Of a stretch of 64,000 bases of DNA, positions 16,272 to 25,296 are shown piece by piece. Within the stretch, counting starts at the first letter, position 1. Every line of letters begins with the position of its first letter. The DNA is taken from assembly GCA_017504205.1 (NCBI GenBank), contig JAFVRO010000019.1:1-64000 (forward strand), written 5' to 3'. This DNA comes from Clostridia bacterium (GTDB lineage Bacteria; Bacillota; Clostridia; Oscillospirales; CAG-272). The position numbers were made by a program, and so were the translations under genes. Below the pieces are notes generated by a model. It searched no databases. It was given only the letters and a program-made list of their open reading frames with translations, and was not told where the DNA came from.

Positions 16272-18062
16272 ATGTATATTTCTGATTCTGTTAAATACAT
16301 TGGTGTAAACGATCACAAGGTTGATCTGTTTGAGGGGCAGTACAGAGTCCCGAACGGAATGTCGTACAATTCGTATGCGATCATTGATTCCAAAATTGCT
16401 ATAATGGATACAGTAGATATCAACTTCACGCACGAATGGCTTGATAATATCCAAAATGCGCTCGGCAATCGCAAGCCTGATTATCTTGTTGTTCAGCATA
16501 TGGAGCCTGACCACTCTGCAAATGTTGTAAACTTCATGAAAGCATATCCTGCGGCAAAGATCGTATCGTCTTCAAAGGCGTTTGCTATGATGAAAAACTT
16601 TTTCGGTACAGATTTTGCCGATTGCAGAATAGTTATCGGTGAAGGTGACACACTTGAGCTTGGCGCACATACGCTTCATTTCGTCACGGCGCCGATGGTA
16701 CATTGGCCCGAGGTAATAATGACTTATGAGGCAAGTGAGAAGATTCTTTTCTCTGCTGACGGATTTGGTAAATTCGGTGCGCTTGATGTGGACGAGCCGT
16801 GGGATGACGAGGCACGCCGCTATTACATTGGTATCGTAGGAAAATACGGTCCTCAGGTACAAAGTGTTCTCAAAAAGGCTTCCGCTCTTGACATTGCTGC
16901 AATTTGCCCGCTCCACGGTCCTGTTCTTTCAAAGGATCTCGGTCACTATATAAGTCTTTACAACTCATGGTCAAGTTATGAGCCTGAGGCAGAGGGTATA
17001 GTTATTGCGTACACTTCGATTTACGGTAACACGAAGAAAGCAGTTTTTAAGCTTGCGGATGCGCTCAAGGATAGAGGCTGTCCCGAGGTAATAGTTCACG
17101 ATCTTGCAAGATGTGATATGGCGGAAGCGGTTGCAGACGCATTCAAGTACAGCAAGCTGGTTCTTGCGACGACCACCTACAATTCCGGAATATTCCCTTT
17201 TATGCGCGATTTTATCGAGCATCTTACGGAGCGAAATTTTCAGAACAGAACCGTCGCTTTCATTGAAAACGGAAGCTGGGCACCGCTTGCCGCAAAGGTA
17301 ATGAAGAGTATGCTTGAAAAGAGCAAGAATCTGACCTACTGCGAAAACAATGTTAAGATCCTTTCTGCTCTTAATGACGAAAGCTCTGCTACTGTTGACG
17401 CACTTGCAGATGAGCTTTGTCGCGAGTATCTTGCTCAGCAGGATTCCACCGCAAACAAGAATGATCTGACCGCCCTGTTCAACATTGGATACGGTCTTTA
17501 CGTTATCACATCAAACGATGGAAAGAAGGATAACGGTCTTATCGTCAACACTGTCACTCAGGTGACCAACACGCCCAACAGACTTGCAGTAACCATTAAC
17601 AAGGAGAATTATTCGCATCACATCATCAAGCAGACCGGTATTATGAATATCAACTGTCTGACTGTTGATGCACCGTTCAAGGTGTTTGAGGTGTTTGGAT
17701 TCCAGAGTGGCAGAAACGTGGACAAGTTTGCGGACTGTGAACCGCTTCGCTCTGACAACGGGCTTATCTTCCTTCCGAGATACATCAATTCGTTTATGTC
17801 CCTCAAGGTTGAGCAGTATGTTGATCTTGACACGCACGGAATGTTTATCTGTTCCATCACGGAAGCAAGGGTTATTTCGAGTGTTGAGTCAATGACTTAC
17901 AGTTATTATCATAGCAACGTAAAGCCGAAGCCCGAAACTGAGGGCAAAAAAGGTTACGTTTGCAAGATCTGCGGATACGTTTATGAGGGAGATCCGCTTC
18001 CCGAAGATTTCATTTGTCCTCTCTGCAAGCACGGAGCTGCAGACTTTGAACCTATATCCTGA
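16272..18062 (+). CDS. Flavodiiron protein fused to flavin reductase-like and rubredoxin domains
   Basis: 596-residue cytoplasmic enzyme expected to reduce oxygen to water or nitric oxide to nitrous oxide. Order: metallo-beta-lactamase-like diiron domain (about 1-250), flavodoxin domain (IVIAYTSIYGNTKKA, about 255-395), flavin reductase-like domain (about 400-560), C-terminal rubredoxin (from about 562). Diiron ligands are visible in HMEPDH, MVHWPEV, FSADGFG and CPLHGP. The rubredoxin has CKICGY and CPLC and is of the short rubrerythrin-like form. With both electron-entry modules fused, it may take electrons with few external partners. The start follows AAAGGGG. It is preceded by its own promoter. 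Confidence 0.93.
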   Translation: MYISDSVKYIGVNDHKVDLFEGQYRVPNGMSYNSYAIIDSKIAIMDTVDINFTHEWLDNIQNALGNRKPDYLVVQHMEPDHSANVVNFMKAYPAAKIVSSSKAFAMMKNFFGTDFADCRIVIGEGDTLELGAHTLHFVTAPMVHWPEVIMTYEASEKILFSADGFGKFGALDVDEPWDDEARRYYIGIVGKYGPQVQSVLKKASALDIAAICPLHGPVLSKDLGHYISLYNSWSSYEPEAEGIVIAYTSIYGNTKKAVFKLADALKDRGCPEVIVHDLARCDMAEAVADAFKYSKLVLATTTYNSGIFPFMRDFIEHLTERNFQNRTVAFIENGSWAPLAAKVMKSMLEKSKNLTYCENNVKILSALNDESSATVDALADELCREYLAQQDSTANKNDLTALFNIGYGLYVITSNDGKKDNGLIVNTVTQVTNTPNRLAVTINKENYSHHIIKQTGIMNINCLTVDAPFKVFEVFGFQSGRNVDKFADCEPLRSDNGLIFLPRYINSFMSLKVEQYVDLDTHGMFICSITEARVISSVESMTYSYYHSNVKPKPETEGKKGYVCKICGYVYEGDPLPEDFICPLCKHGAADFEPIS

Positions 18063-18076
18063 TCACAAAGTGTGAT
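18062..18076. promoter_or_regulatory. Perfect 15-bp palindrome, possible operator
   Basis: ATCACA-AAG-TGTGAT overlaps the flavodiiron stop codon and lies just upstream of a TATAAT-like sequence (about 18081-18086) before the glycosidase-like gene. It could be a repressor site or a small hairpin; no regulator is identified. Confidence 0.35.
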
Positions 18077-18119
18077 ACTATATAATCGCTGAAATGATTT
18101 TTCAAACGGAGGTATCATT

Positions 18120-20147
18120 ATGGTATACTACAGCAAGGAAAGCAGGAAGGATTATGCACCGTTGTTTTTAGGCAACGGAGACATAGCGATATCTGCAGAT
18201 GCAGAAGGAATGACGGAGTACAATTGCTACGATGAGATCAAGGGTGCATCCAAGAGATGCGTATTCAGAGCAGGTCGCAGAACTGTTGTAAACCCCCACT
18301 TGAAACTTCAGGCAAATTTATACTCATTTGGAAACTTTACATTCCGTACAGGCGCAGAATTGAAGGAGTTTTCTCAGGAGCTTGTTCTTCCGGACGGATA
18401 TATGAATAGCGTTTGTGATTATTCAGACGGGTCTAAAATAGAAACAACAGCCTTTATCAGCCAGGCACATCCAATATACGCAGTTAAAAAAGTATATTAC
18501 GGAGATACAAAGAATGTTTCATACGTTTTCAATTATGACGGAAAGGTGCCCGAGCACGCAAACCCCGCGCTAAAAAGCGGAAAAGTTTTATGTGACGAAA
18601 AGGGTGTATGCTTTGATTACGAGAATGTCGGTCAGGACATATACCGTGGCAGAGTTCGCTTATTAATGGATATTCCTTTCACTTTTGCCGATGACGGCTC
18701 AAGCGTAACGCTCAGCTTTGACATAAAAGACGGGGACACCTTCACGTTGTATTACTGTATTGAGGACTCGCTTTTTGACAATGATCACCGCAAAACGTGT
18801 GATGGGTTAGCAGAGCTTGCGCTAAAACGTGGCTTTGACGGTCTGTTGGAAGAATCCGCTCAGATTTTCAGAGATTACTTTGACAAGGGATATATCCGTA
18901 CGGAAAACGAGCAGTTAAACCAAGTATACCTGACGGCGCTCTATCATTTCAAGACTGTTGTAACGAGATGGTCGATACCGGTTGGTTTACACAGTGGAAC
19001 ATGGGAGGGCAGATACTTTGCGTTTGATGAGTATTACGGAATGAATGGACTACTCAGTTCAGGCAGACCTGAGCTCGCAAAAAGAGTTCCGGAATTCAGA
19101 AGCAATGCGTGTCTGAAACCTGCGATAAAGCGTGCTACACGTCTTACCGATGACCAGGCGCGCTTTATGTGGGAAACGCTTGAGTACGGAGGCGAGGGAG
19201 CCCCCTACGGATTCTGGATGGATCATCAATTCCATATGCCGATAATTGCGCTTGGAGCATTTGAGTACTACGAATACACGGGTGACATTGATGCGCTCAA
19301 AAAGTATTACAAGATGATCAGAGCCTGCGCGAAATTCTTCACCTACAACATGATATATAGTGACGGTAACGGTGGATTCTACATTGGTAAGTGCACCGAC
19401 CTTGAAAGACTTGGTTCGTCGCACGAGCGTGCATTTATGACTACTTGCAGTGCCATTAGTGTATTACAGGTATGCGCACGCGCAAGTGAGATACTCGGTG
19501 TTGACGAGGAATACCGTGCAGAATGTCTTGCGCTTATACCGAAGCTTTACGAAAGTCTGCCGCACAACGGGGAGAGATACGTACCTTATCCCGGTTGTCC
19601 TGACAGAAGTATTGGTGTGTTCTCCGGCAAATACCCGTTTGATGTACTCAAAAATGATGACGGATTGATGCTTAATTCATTTGAAGATTACATCGCCAAT
19701 GAATCAACGTGCGGAAATATGTATCATGAAGGTGTCAAGGTAGCTCCTTGGTATGCAGCATGGAAGGCCGTTGGCTATGCCCGTTGCGGAATGGCAAAGG
19801 AGGCGCATGAGAATTTACTTCAGGTATTTGATTCTGTGGGCGTTTTCGGCGACATGTTTGAGATAAATGAAGAGGTTATCAAGAGACGGCCTTGGTTTAT
19901 GACTGCAGCGGGTGTATATCTGGGCGCAGTTAACGAGATGATGCTCCGCGGTGACGGAAGTTACATTGAGCTTCTTCCTGCATATGAGGGTGATGTTGAA
20001 TTCAAGCTTCTTGCAAAGGGCGGTGCGACCGTTGAGGCGTGCATAAAGGGCGGAGAGATCACAAGCTTAAAGATAAATGGCGGACGTGAAGATATCAAGG
20101 TGCTCTTCAAAGGCAAGTGCATCGGTTGTGTTGCAGATTTCAGATAA
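18120..20147 (+). CDS. Predicted (alpha/alpha)6-barrel glycoside hydrolase, GH95/GH65-like
   Basis: 675 residues without signal peptide, so probably cytoplasmic. The N-terminal part looks like a beta-sandwich domain (LGNGDIAISADAEG near the start). From about residue 270 comes an alpha-helical barrel, with FAFDEYYGMNGLLSSGRPEL and a long acidic, aromatic-rich region. The C-terminus (SYIELLPAYEGDVEF, then KGGATVEACIKGG) resembles the closing beta-domain of GH95-type enzymes. Substrate and catalytic residues cannot be fixed. The ATG follows CGGAGG with 7 bases between. It is 57 bp after the flavodiiron gene with no terminator between, though the two have no obvious functional link. Confidence 0.6.
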   Translation: MVYYSKESRKDYAPLFLGNGDIAISADAEGMTEYNCYDEIKGASKRCVFRAGRRTVVNPHLKLQANLYSFGNFTFRTGAELKEFSQELVLPDGYMNSVCDYSDGSKIETTAFISQAHPIYAVKKVYYGDTKNVSYVFNYDGKVPEHANPALKSGKVLCDEKGVCFDYENVGQDIYRGRVRLLMDIPFTFADDGSSVTLSFDIKDGDTFTLYYCIEDSLFDNDHRKTCDGLAELALKRGFDGLLEESAQIFRDYFDKGYIRTENEQLNQVYLTALYHFKTVVTRWSIPVGLHSGTWEGRYFAFDEYYGMNGLLSSGRPELAKRVPEFRSNACLKPAIKRATRLTDDQARFMWETLEYGGEGAPYGFWMDHQFHMPIIALGAFEYYEYTGDIDALKKYYKMIRACAKFFTYNMIYSDGNGGFYIGKCTDLERLGSSHERAFMTTCSAISVLQVCARASEILGVDEEYRAECLALIPKLYESLPHNGERYVPYPGCPDRSIGVFSGKYPFDVLKNDDGLMLNSFEDYIANESTCGNMYHEGVKVAPWYAAWKAVGYARCGMAKEAHENLLQVFDSVGVFGDMFEINEEVIKRRPWFMTAAGVYLGAVNEMMLRGDGSYIELLPAYEGDVEFKLLAKGGATVEACIKGGEITSLKINGGREDIKVLFKGKCIGCVADFR

Positions 20148-20192
20148 ATAATGCTACGTCTCTTTTTAAACAGACAGCATGTAGAATACGCA

Positions 20193-20230
20193 AATCGGGC
20201 AGAGGATCAAAGTTCCTCTGCCCTGATAAT
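20193..20230. terminator. Bidirectional terminator hairpin
   Basis: GGGCAGAGGA pairs with TCCTCTGCCC around a short loop, with outer ATC/GAT pairs. It lies between the convergent glycosidase-like and YwaF-like genes; the plus side continues AATTTATTTGTTTT. Confidence 0.85.
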
Positions 20231-21031
20231 TTATTTGTTTTTTGCACTTCTCTTCCATTTTTGCTTTTTCAGGATATCTGTGACTATAAAGATTATATAG
20301 GCACCAAGGCATACAGTTGGAATATAGAGAAGTGTGCTGAACCACCATCCGACCTTTTGCGAGAAAAAGCTAAAGACTGCAAGACTTGAATTGGCGGGAC
20401 CTACGAAAAACATATTTATACTTCCGCCGGAAACGTTCCAAAGGGACACGTTGATTGTAAAAGCTACCGCGCACAAAGTAACGAATGTAAATGCAGCGAA
20501 GAGATAATCGCGACTTGTGGTAGCATGTTTATTTGACATTATCAAATACACACCGATAAAAATAAGCATCATATGCCATACGAAGGCATGAAGTGTTAAA
20601 GTAACGTAGCCGTGGACAATACCCGACGGTTCAATAAACGCCATAAATCCGCCGAGCAGATTGAAGGTGGTCATAAAGCCGTACATTCCCTTTTGTAGTT
20701 TTCCCGGTTTGAGTAAAGGCGCTATCATACAAAGATACATTGGTATGCTACACATCTGAAACGGGAATATCCACCATTGATAACTACGGTCACCTATATG
20801 GTAATAATAAAATAGCTGTTTATATATTTCGGTAATGATCAGAAATCCGCCTACACTCATAAGAAGTATACGGTTTCCCTTCTCGCCAATTCCTCTCAGT
20901 TTCCAAGCTATGAAAAAGCAGAGGACTATTCCAACTAATGTAAAGGTCAGATGAAATGGGCCGTATGCCCGCGGTGTTGTCATTTTCCAAGCAGTTGCTT
21001 CAATAAAGGCTTCAAGCCATTTATCTATCAT
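20231..21031 (-). CDS. YwaF-like integral membrane protein (TIGR02206 type)
   Basis: 266 residues with about 7-8 membrane segments. It matches the YwaF/TIGR02206 family, whose members share FPFQMCSIPMYL-type and HAFVWHMMLIF regions with conserved aromatic and His residues. Function is unknown; the eukaryotic relative is TMEM164. The start is ATG 21031 behind GGGAGG rather than the in-frame TTG at 21037. It has its own promoter at 21077-21105. Confidence 0.82.
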   Translation of the reverse strand: MIDKWLEAFIEATAWKMTTPRAYGPFHLTFTLVGIVLCFFIAWKLRGIGEKGNRILLMSVGGFLIITEIYKQLFYYYHIGDRSYQWWIFPFQMCSIPMYLCMIAPLLKPGKLQKGMYGFMTTFNLLGGFMAFIEPSGIVHGYVTLTLHAFVWHMMLIFIGVYLIMSNKHATTSRDYLFAAFTFVTLCAVAFTINVSLWNVSGGSINMFFVGPANSSLAVFSFFSQKVGWWFSTLLYIPTVCLGAYIIFIVTDILKKQKWKRSAKNK

Positions 21032-21076
21032 ATGCAATGCCTCCCGGTAATATGTTTGAACACATTCGACACAATG

Positions 21077-21105
21077 ATTATAGCACAGTAATCTACACAG
21101 GTCAA
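21077..21105 (-). promoter_or_regulatory. Sigma-A promoter of the YwaF-like gene
   Basis: Minus strand TTGACC (21100-21105), 17 bases, TATAAT (21077-21082). Confidence 0.75.
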
Positions 21106-21141
21106 CTCAATAAAAGAAACTTAATAAGAATTTAATGTTTA

Positions 21142-21930
21142 TTAACCGAACACCTCGAATGCGGCAATCACCTTAAGCATATCGGGATCAACTGCATCCC
21201 TTCCGTATACATCGAGAAAACGTGAGGAATATTTATCGGTTCCAAGGTTAAAGAAAAGCGTCCAGACGCCCCAGAAGAGATCAACGTGACGGTCTCCGAC
21301 GCCGCCATTACCGAGGTCGATAAATGCGCTGAACCGCCAATTATTCAGAATGATATTCGGGAGGCAATAATCTCCGTGAAGGAGAACCTCGTCCTTTAGC
21401 CTATACTTGTTTTGTTCTACCACACGCCACGCCTCCTCTGCGCTTGCATATCCCCAGTTATCGGGAAAGAGTGTAGAATCGTAATTTCCTGTGAGGTAGT
21501 TGCGGGTGGCGGTTGATATATATCTTGCGGTATGGCTCTGAACGGGGCAATCCGAGATATCAAGGCTGTGTAGGTACCTGAGAGTGGTTGCAACCGTATC
21601 ACAAAGGCGTTTGGGGTCATCGAGATACATTTGATGCGTTGCATCCTCGCCCTGCGCTTTTTTAGTCAGCATCCAATCCTTGACATCGGTACTGAAAAAA
21701 TCAAGGATCTCAGGGGCAAGTCCTTTATTTGCGAAAAATGATGCAAGAGTATATTCGGTTACAAGGCTTCCTTTGGGTGCGCTTTTGAGGAATAATCCAT
21801 CGTACTTATCAACAAAGTAGACATCGGCGCCGCTTGCACAGTGACTATCGTATACGTTGGCGTCGCGGATCAGAGTATGAAATCTTTGCGGGATAGCGGA
21901 AAGGTCAGGTGTAATCAGGGTTCTTTTCAT
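21142..21930 (-). CDS. APH(3')-like small-molecule phosphotransferase
   Basis: 262 residues of the aminoglycoside phosphotransferase/choline kinase fold. The catalytic loop is LLHGDYCLPNIIL and the metal-binding motif FIDLGNGGVGDR, with an N-terminal nucleotide-binding lobe (DGLFLKSAPKGSLVTEY). The arrangement matches APH(3') enzymes, which use ATP or GTP to phosphorylate kanamycin-type drugs. Many such chromosomal homologues act on other substrates, so resistance is not shown. The start is ATG 21930 with AAAGGAGT just upstream; an earlier in-frame codon near 22011 lies in the divergent promoter region. No mobile element surrounds it. Confidence 0.82.
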   Translation of the reverse strand: MKRTLITPDLSAIPQRFHTLIRDANVYDSHCASGADVYFVDKYDGLFLKSAPKGSLVTEYTLASFFANKGLAPEILDFFSTDVKDWMLTKKAQGEDATHQMYLDDPKRLCDTVATTLRYLHSLDISDCPVQSHTARYISTATRNYLTGNYDSTLFPDNWGYASAEEAWRVVEQNKYRLKDEVLLHGDYCLPNIILNNWRFSAFIDLGNGGVGDRHVDLFWGVWTLFFNLGTDKYSSRFLDVYGRDAVDPDMLKVIAAFEVFG

Positions 21931-21979
21931 TTCTACTCCTTTCAATTTTGTTTTTGGAAATATATTTTCAACTTTGGGC

Positions 21980-22008
21980 TTGAAATACATCCAAAAAAGT
22001 AGTATAAT
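21980..22008 (+). promoter_or_regulatory. Sigma-A promoter of glpK-ldh
   Basis: TTGAAA (21980-21985), 17 bases, TATAAT (22003-22008). It leaves a leader of about 115 bases before glpK; I see no riboswitch in it. Confidence 0.65.
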
Positions 22009-22127
22009 CAAAATACATATAGTTTCAGCACTTTACTTATATTTTATCATTTTACAAAGCATATGTCAACTCACGTCACAAGGTTGATTGTCAACTCAGC
22101 AAATTTTTCACGAAAGGACATACCGAA

Positions 22128-23618
22128 ATGAAAAAATACTTACTTGCATTAGACCAAGGAACGACAAGCTCAAGATGCATCATCTTTACTTTAAACGGAG
22201 AAATTGTAACCGTAGCGCAGAAGGAATTCAAGCAAATCTTTCCTTACGAGGGATGGGTCGAGCACGATCCGTGGGACATTTTCAACACGCAGCTTGAGGT
22301 GGCTCAGGAGGCACTGAGAAACGCTTGCATTCCCGTAAGCAGTATTGCGGGAATCGGTATAACCAATCAACGCGAGACAACTGTCATATGGGACAGAATT
22401 ACGGGAGAACCGATATATAACGCAATAGTATGGCAATGCAGACGTACATCGGAATACTGTGACAGTCTGAAGGCACAGGGGCTTGCCGAGACGATCCGTT
22501 TAAAGACGGGACTTCTGATAGACTCATATTTTTCAGCGACCAAGATCAAATGGATACTTGACAATGTAGCCGGCGCGCGGGAGCGTGCAGAAAAGGGTGA
22601 GCTGATGTTTGGAACAGTAGATACCTGGCTTATCTACAACCTGACCGGGGGAACGGTTCACGCAACCGACTATTCTAATGCGGCGCGTACGTTGCTTTAC
22701 AATATAAACACGTTGGAATGGGACGATGAGCTTCTGTCCCTCTTCGGCGTTCCGCGCTCTATGTTACCCGAGGTAATGCCGTCAAGTCACCTGTTCGGTT
22801 ACACGGAGACTGAAATGTTCGGCATTCCTTTACCTATTGCGGGAGTTGCGGGAGACCAACAAGCGGCATTATTCGGTCAGGGATGCTTTAATGCGGGGGA
22901 CGTAAAAAATACATACGGCACCGGTGGATTCATGCTTATGAACACGGGAGCGAAGCCAATCTATTCTGAAAAGGGCCTACTTACTACTATTGCGTGGGGT
23001 ATAAATGGAAAGGTAAGCTACGTACTTGAAGGCTCGGTATTTGTGTGCGGAGCAGCAATACAGTGGCTTCGTGACGGGTTGAAGCTTTTTGAAAAGGCAT
23101 CGGAGTCGGAGGCATTAGCGCTTGAGGTTGAAGACAACGGTGGTGTATACGTAGTTCCTGCATTCGTAGGACTTGGGGCGCCGTATTGGGATCCTTATGC
23201 AAGGGGAACGATAATTGGTATTACGCGCGGAACGACCAAAAATCACATAACCCGCGCAGTGCTTGAATCAATGGCATATCAGACGGTTGATGTGCTTCAG
23301 ATCATGATTGATGAGACCGGAGCTCCGATTTCCGAGTTGAAGGTTGACGGCGGTGCATCTGCTAACAATTTGCTGCTTCAGTTCCAATCAGACGTATTGG
23401 GTTCATCCATAGTGCGTCCACGTTGTATTGAGACTACCGCGTTGGGAGCGGCGTATCTTGCAGGTCTTGCGATGGGAGTAATAGAATCGCTTGACACGAT
23501 ACGCGCATCATGGCAGGCAGAGCGTGTATTTACACCGTCAATCAACGAAGAAGAAAAGGAGCGCAAGCTGAAATATTGGCACAAGGCGGTTAAATGCTCG
23601 CTTGCGTGGATAGAATAA
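22128..23618 (+). CDS. glpK: Glycerol kinase
   Basis: FGGY-family kinase converting glycerol and ATP to glycerol-3-phosphate. 496 residues, full length. The N-terminal phosphate loop [14 protein letters not shown] and catalytic Asp in [13 protein letters not shown] are present, as is the FGGY-type C-terminal block [14 protein letters not shown]. In enterococcal enzymes a His in a YHFFG-like loop is phosphorylated by HPr; here that spot reads EMFG, so this control seems absent (inference from alignment by eye). No glycerol facilitator or glpO/D is adjacent. Lactate dehydrogenase follows after 28 bp. Confidence 0.95.
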   Translation: MKKYLLALDQGTTSSRCIIFTLNGEIVTVAQKEFKQIFPYEGWVEHDPWDIFNTQLEVAQEALRNACIPVSSIAGIGITNQRETTVIWDRITGEPIYNAIVWQCRRTSEYCDSLKAQGLAETIRLKTGLLIDSYFSATKIKWILDNVAGARERAEKGELMFGTVDTWLIYNLTGGTVHATDYSNAARTLLYNINTLEWDDELLSLFGVPRSMLPEVMPSSHLFGYTETEMFGIPLPIAGVAGDQQAALFGQGCFNAGDVKNTYGTGGFMLMNTGAKPIYSEKGLLTTIAWGINGKVSYVLEGSVFVCGAAIQWLRDGLKLFEKASESEALALEVEDNGGVYVVPAFVGLGAPYWDPYARGTIIGITRGTTKNHITRAVLESMAYQTVDVLQIMIDETGAPISELKVDGGASANNLLLQFQSDVLGSSIVRPRCIETTALGAAYLAGLAMGVIESLDTIRASWQAERVFTPSINEEEKERKLKYWHKAVKCSLAWIE

Positions 23619-23646
23619 TAGTAAGTCAATTTATAAGGAGTATAGC

Positions 23647-24648
23647 ATGGCAAAAACAGATCGGATTATGGTTACGTCCGTAATGGACAATGAGAGAAAA
23701 TGTGCAATCATCGGTTGCGGGTACGTTGGTGCAACCGCGGCGTTTTCGCTTATGAAGAGCGGACTTTTTACCGAGATCGTATTAATAGACAAAGATGAAA
23801 AAAAGGCGTACGGAGAGGCGATGGACCTGATGCATGCAGTTCCCTTCAATGCTCCGACAGAAATATACAGTGGCGGTTATGAGGATATCGGTGACGCAGA
23901 TATAATCGTTATAGCGGCAGGCGCTAATCAAAGGCCCGGGCAGACAAGGCTTGAGCTTGTCCGAACCAATGTCAGGATTACGGAATCGATAATGGCAGAG
24001 GTTGCAAAGCACAACGAGCACGGTATTATTCTGATGGTAAGCAATCCCGTTGATGTATTGACATATGTTGCGATCAAGTCCTCGGGAATTGATCCTTCGA
24101 GAGTGATCGGTTCGGGAACCGTGCTTGACACGGCACGTCTTAAGGCGTTGCTCGGAAGGCATCTTGGAGTAGACTCCCGAAACGTACACAGTTTTATTCT
24201 GGGAGAACACGGTGACAGTGAGATTGCCGTTTGGAGCAGTGCGAACATTTCGGGCATTGATCTGCTTGAATTCTGCGGTGCGAACTGTAATGACTGTGCG
24301 CTCGAAACGCTTCAGGGACTTCACAAGCAGGTCACTACGAGTGCATACAGAATAATTGAAGCAAAGGGTGTTACAAACTATGCCATTGCCGAGGCGGTAT
24401 GCCGTATCTGTTCTGCAATCATAAGGGATGAAAACGCAATTCTTCCCGTTTCCGTATTGGTTGACGGTCATTACGGTTTAAATGACATTTGTCTTGGTCT
24501 GCCGTGTGTAGTTGGAGGAAAGGGTGTAAGTCGCATACTTGACATTCCGCTTGACGAGCAGGAAAGCACGATGCTCAAGAGGTCTGCCGCGGCGCTGTCT
24601 CAGATACTCGTTGATATAGGCTACGGAAATCTCATCTTGAAAAACTGA
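23647..24648 (+). CDS. ldh: L-lactate dehydrogenase
   Basis: NAD-dependent enzyme reducing pyruvate to L-lactate. 333 residues; a short N-terminal extension precedes the NAD-binding site IIGCGYVGATAAFSLM. The substrate loop reads AGANQRPGQTR, with Gln at the position that favours lactate (malate dehydrogenases have Arg), and the catalytic His is in LGEHGDSE. AAGGAG precedes the ATG. It appears to share a transcript with glpK, which would tie glycerol use to NADH disposal. A structured hairpin follows at 24654-24729. Confidence 0.95.
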   Translation: MAKTDRIMVTSVMDNERKCAIIGCGYVGATAAFSLMKSGLFTEIVLIDKDEKKAYGEAMDLMHAVPFNAPTEIYSGGYEDIGDADIIVIAAGANQRPGQTRLELVRTNVRITESIMAEVAKHNEHGIILMVSNPVDVLTYVAIKSSGIDPSRVIGSGTVLDTARLKALLGRHLGVDSRNVHSFILGEHGDSEIAVWSSANISGIDLLEFCGANCNDCALETLQGLHKQVTTSAYRIIEAKGVTNYAIAEAVCRICSAIIRDENAILPVSVLVDGHYGLNDICLGLPCVVGGKGVSRILDIPLDEQESTMLKRSAAALSQILVDIGYGNLILKN

Positions 24649-24653
24649 ATATC

Positions 24654-24729
24654 GGGCTATCATTCGCAATTATGACTGCACGGTACAGATCCGCGTAGGA
24701 TCGTGTCCGGCTCAGGCGAATGGTAGCCC
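24654..24729. terminator. Nested long hairpin between ldh and spoVFB
   Basis: A 14-bp outer stem (24654-24667 with 24716-24729, one G-T pair) encloses a second hairpin built on GATCC/GGATC with further paired segments. Plus-strand continuation is TTAATTTAT. It is unusually elaborate for a terminator but sits where a bidirectional one is expected. Confidence 0.6.
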
Positions 24730-24734
24730 TTAAT

Positions 24735-25295
24735 TTATATAAATAGTTTTCTCAACTGCTTACCGTTCAATGCTGCTTGAAGTGCATCGGGAAGCAGTGA
24801 AAAATCCGCCACAAGAGAATGAGGCTTTTTTTCGGGGTCATCCTGTCTCATCGGCACAAAATATACGTTTTTCCGCATCAGAAGCGTAGCGATATTCCTG
24901 AGATTTGCAGACATAGCGTCATTTGAAGCAAGTGCGATAAGCAGAGGACGGTCGCTTCTCAGATGTGCCTTTGCTGCCATTGTAACTGCCGTATCCGTTA
25001 TTCCACCTGCAAGCTTTGCCAGAGTATTGCCCGTACAGGGGCATATGACGAGTGCGTCAAGGCTTATTTCGGGGCCAAGCGGTTCTGCCTGCGTTATGGT
25101 ATGAATGGGGTCACGGCCCGTCAAAGCTTGCAATGCATTAAAGGTATATTCTGCGCTTTGAAATCTGGTATCGGTTTTATATACGGTCTCACTGACGATC
25201 GGCTGCACGCTGTAGCCGCTGTTTACGATAAGCTTTAGCTGCTCAAGTGCGCTTTTGACCGTACAAAATGAGCCGCAAAGAGCAAATCCTATCAT
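24735..25295 (-). CDS. spoVFB: Dipicolinate synthase subunit B
   Basis: 186-residue flavoprotein-fold partner of SpoVFA. Together they oxidise dihydrodipicolinate to dipicolinic acid, the calcium chelator of the spore core, in the mother cell. Recognisable blocks are the N-terminal IGFALCGSFCT, the central VICPCTGNTLAKLAGGITDT and the late NVYFVPMRQDDPEKKPHSLV. It begins one or two bases after spoVFA ends, with GGAGGG inside the upstream gene, so translation is coupled. Its presence is direct evidence that the organism makes endospores. Confidence 0.95.
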   Translation of the reverse strand: MIGFALCGSFCTVKSALEQLKLIVNSGYSVQPIVSETVYKTDTRFQSAEYTFNALQALTGRDPIHTITQAEPLGPEISLDALVICPCTGNTLAKLAGGITDTAVTMAAKAHLRSDRPLLIALASNDAMSANLRNIATLLMRKNVYFVPMRQDDPEKKPHSLVADFSLLPDALQAALNGKQLRKLFI

Positions 25296-25296
25296 A

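Noticed and set aside
21142-21930. Acquired antibiotic resistance gene
   Set aside because: No insertion sequence, integron or composition shift around it; family membership alone does not show resistance.
22009-22127. Riboswitch in the glpK leader
   Set aside because: The leader is AT-rich without conserved riboswitch motifs or a terminator hairpin.
23782-24471. Minus-strand 229-codon frame opposite ldh
   Set aside because: ldh is certain and intact; the opposite frame has no family resemblance.
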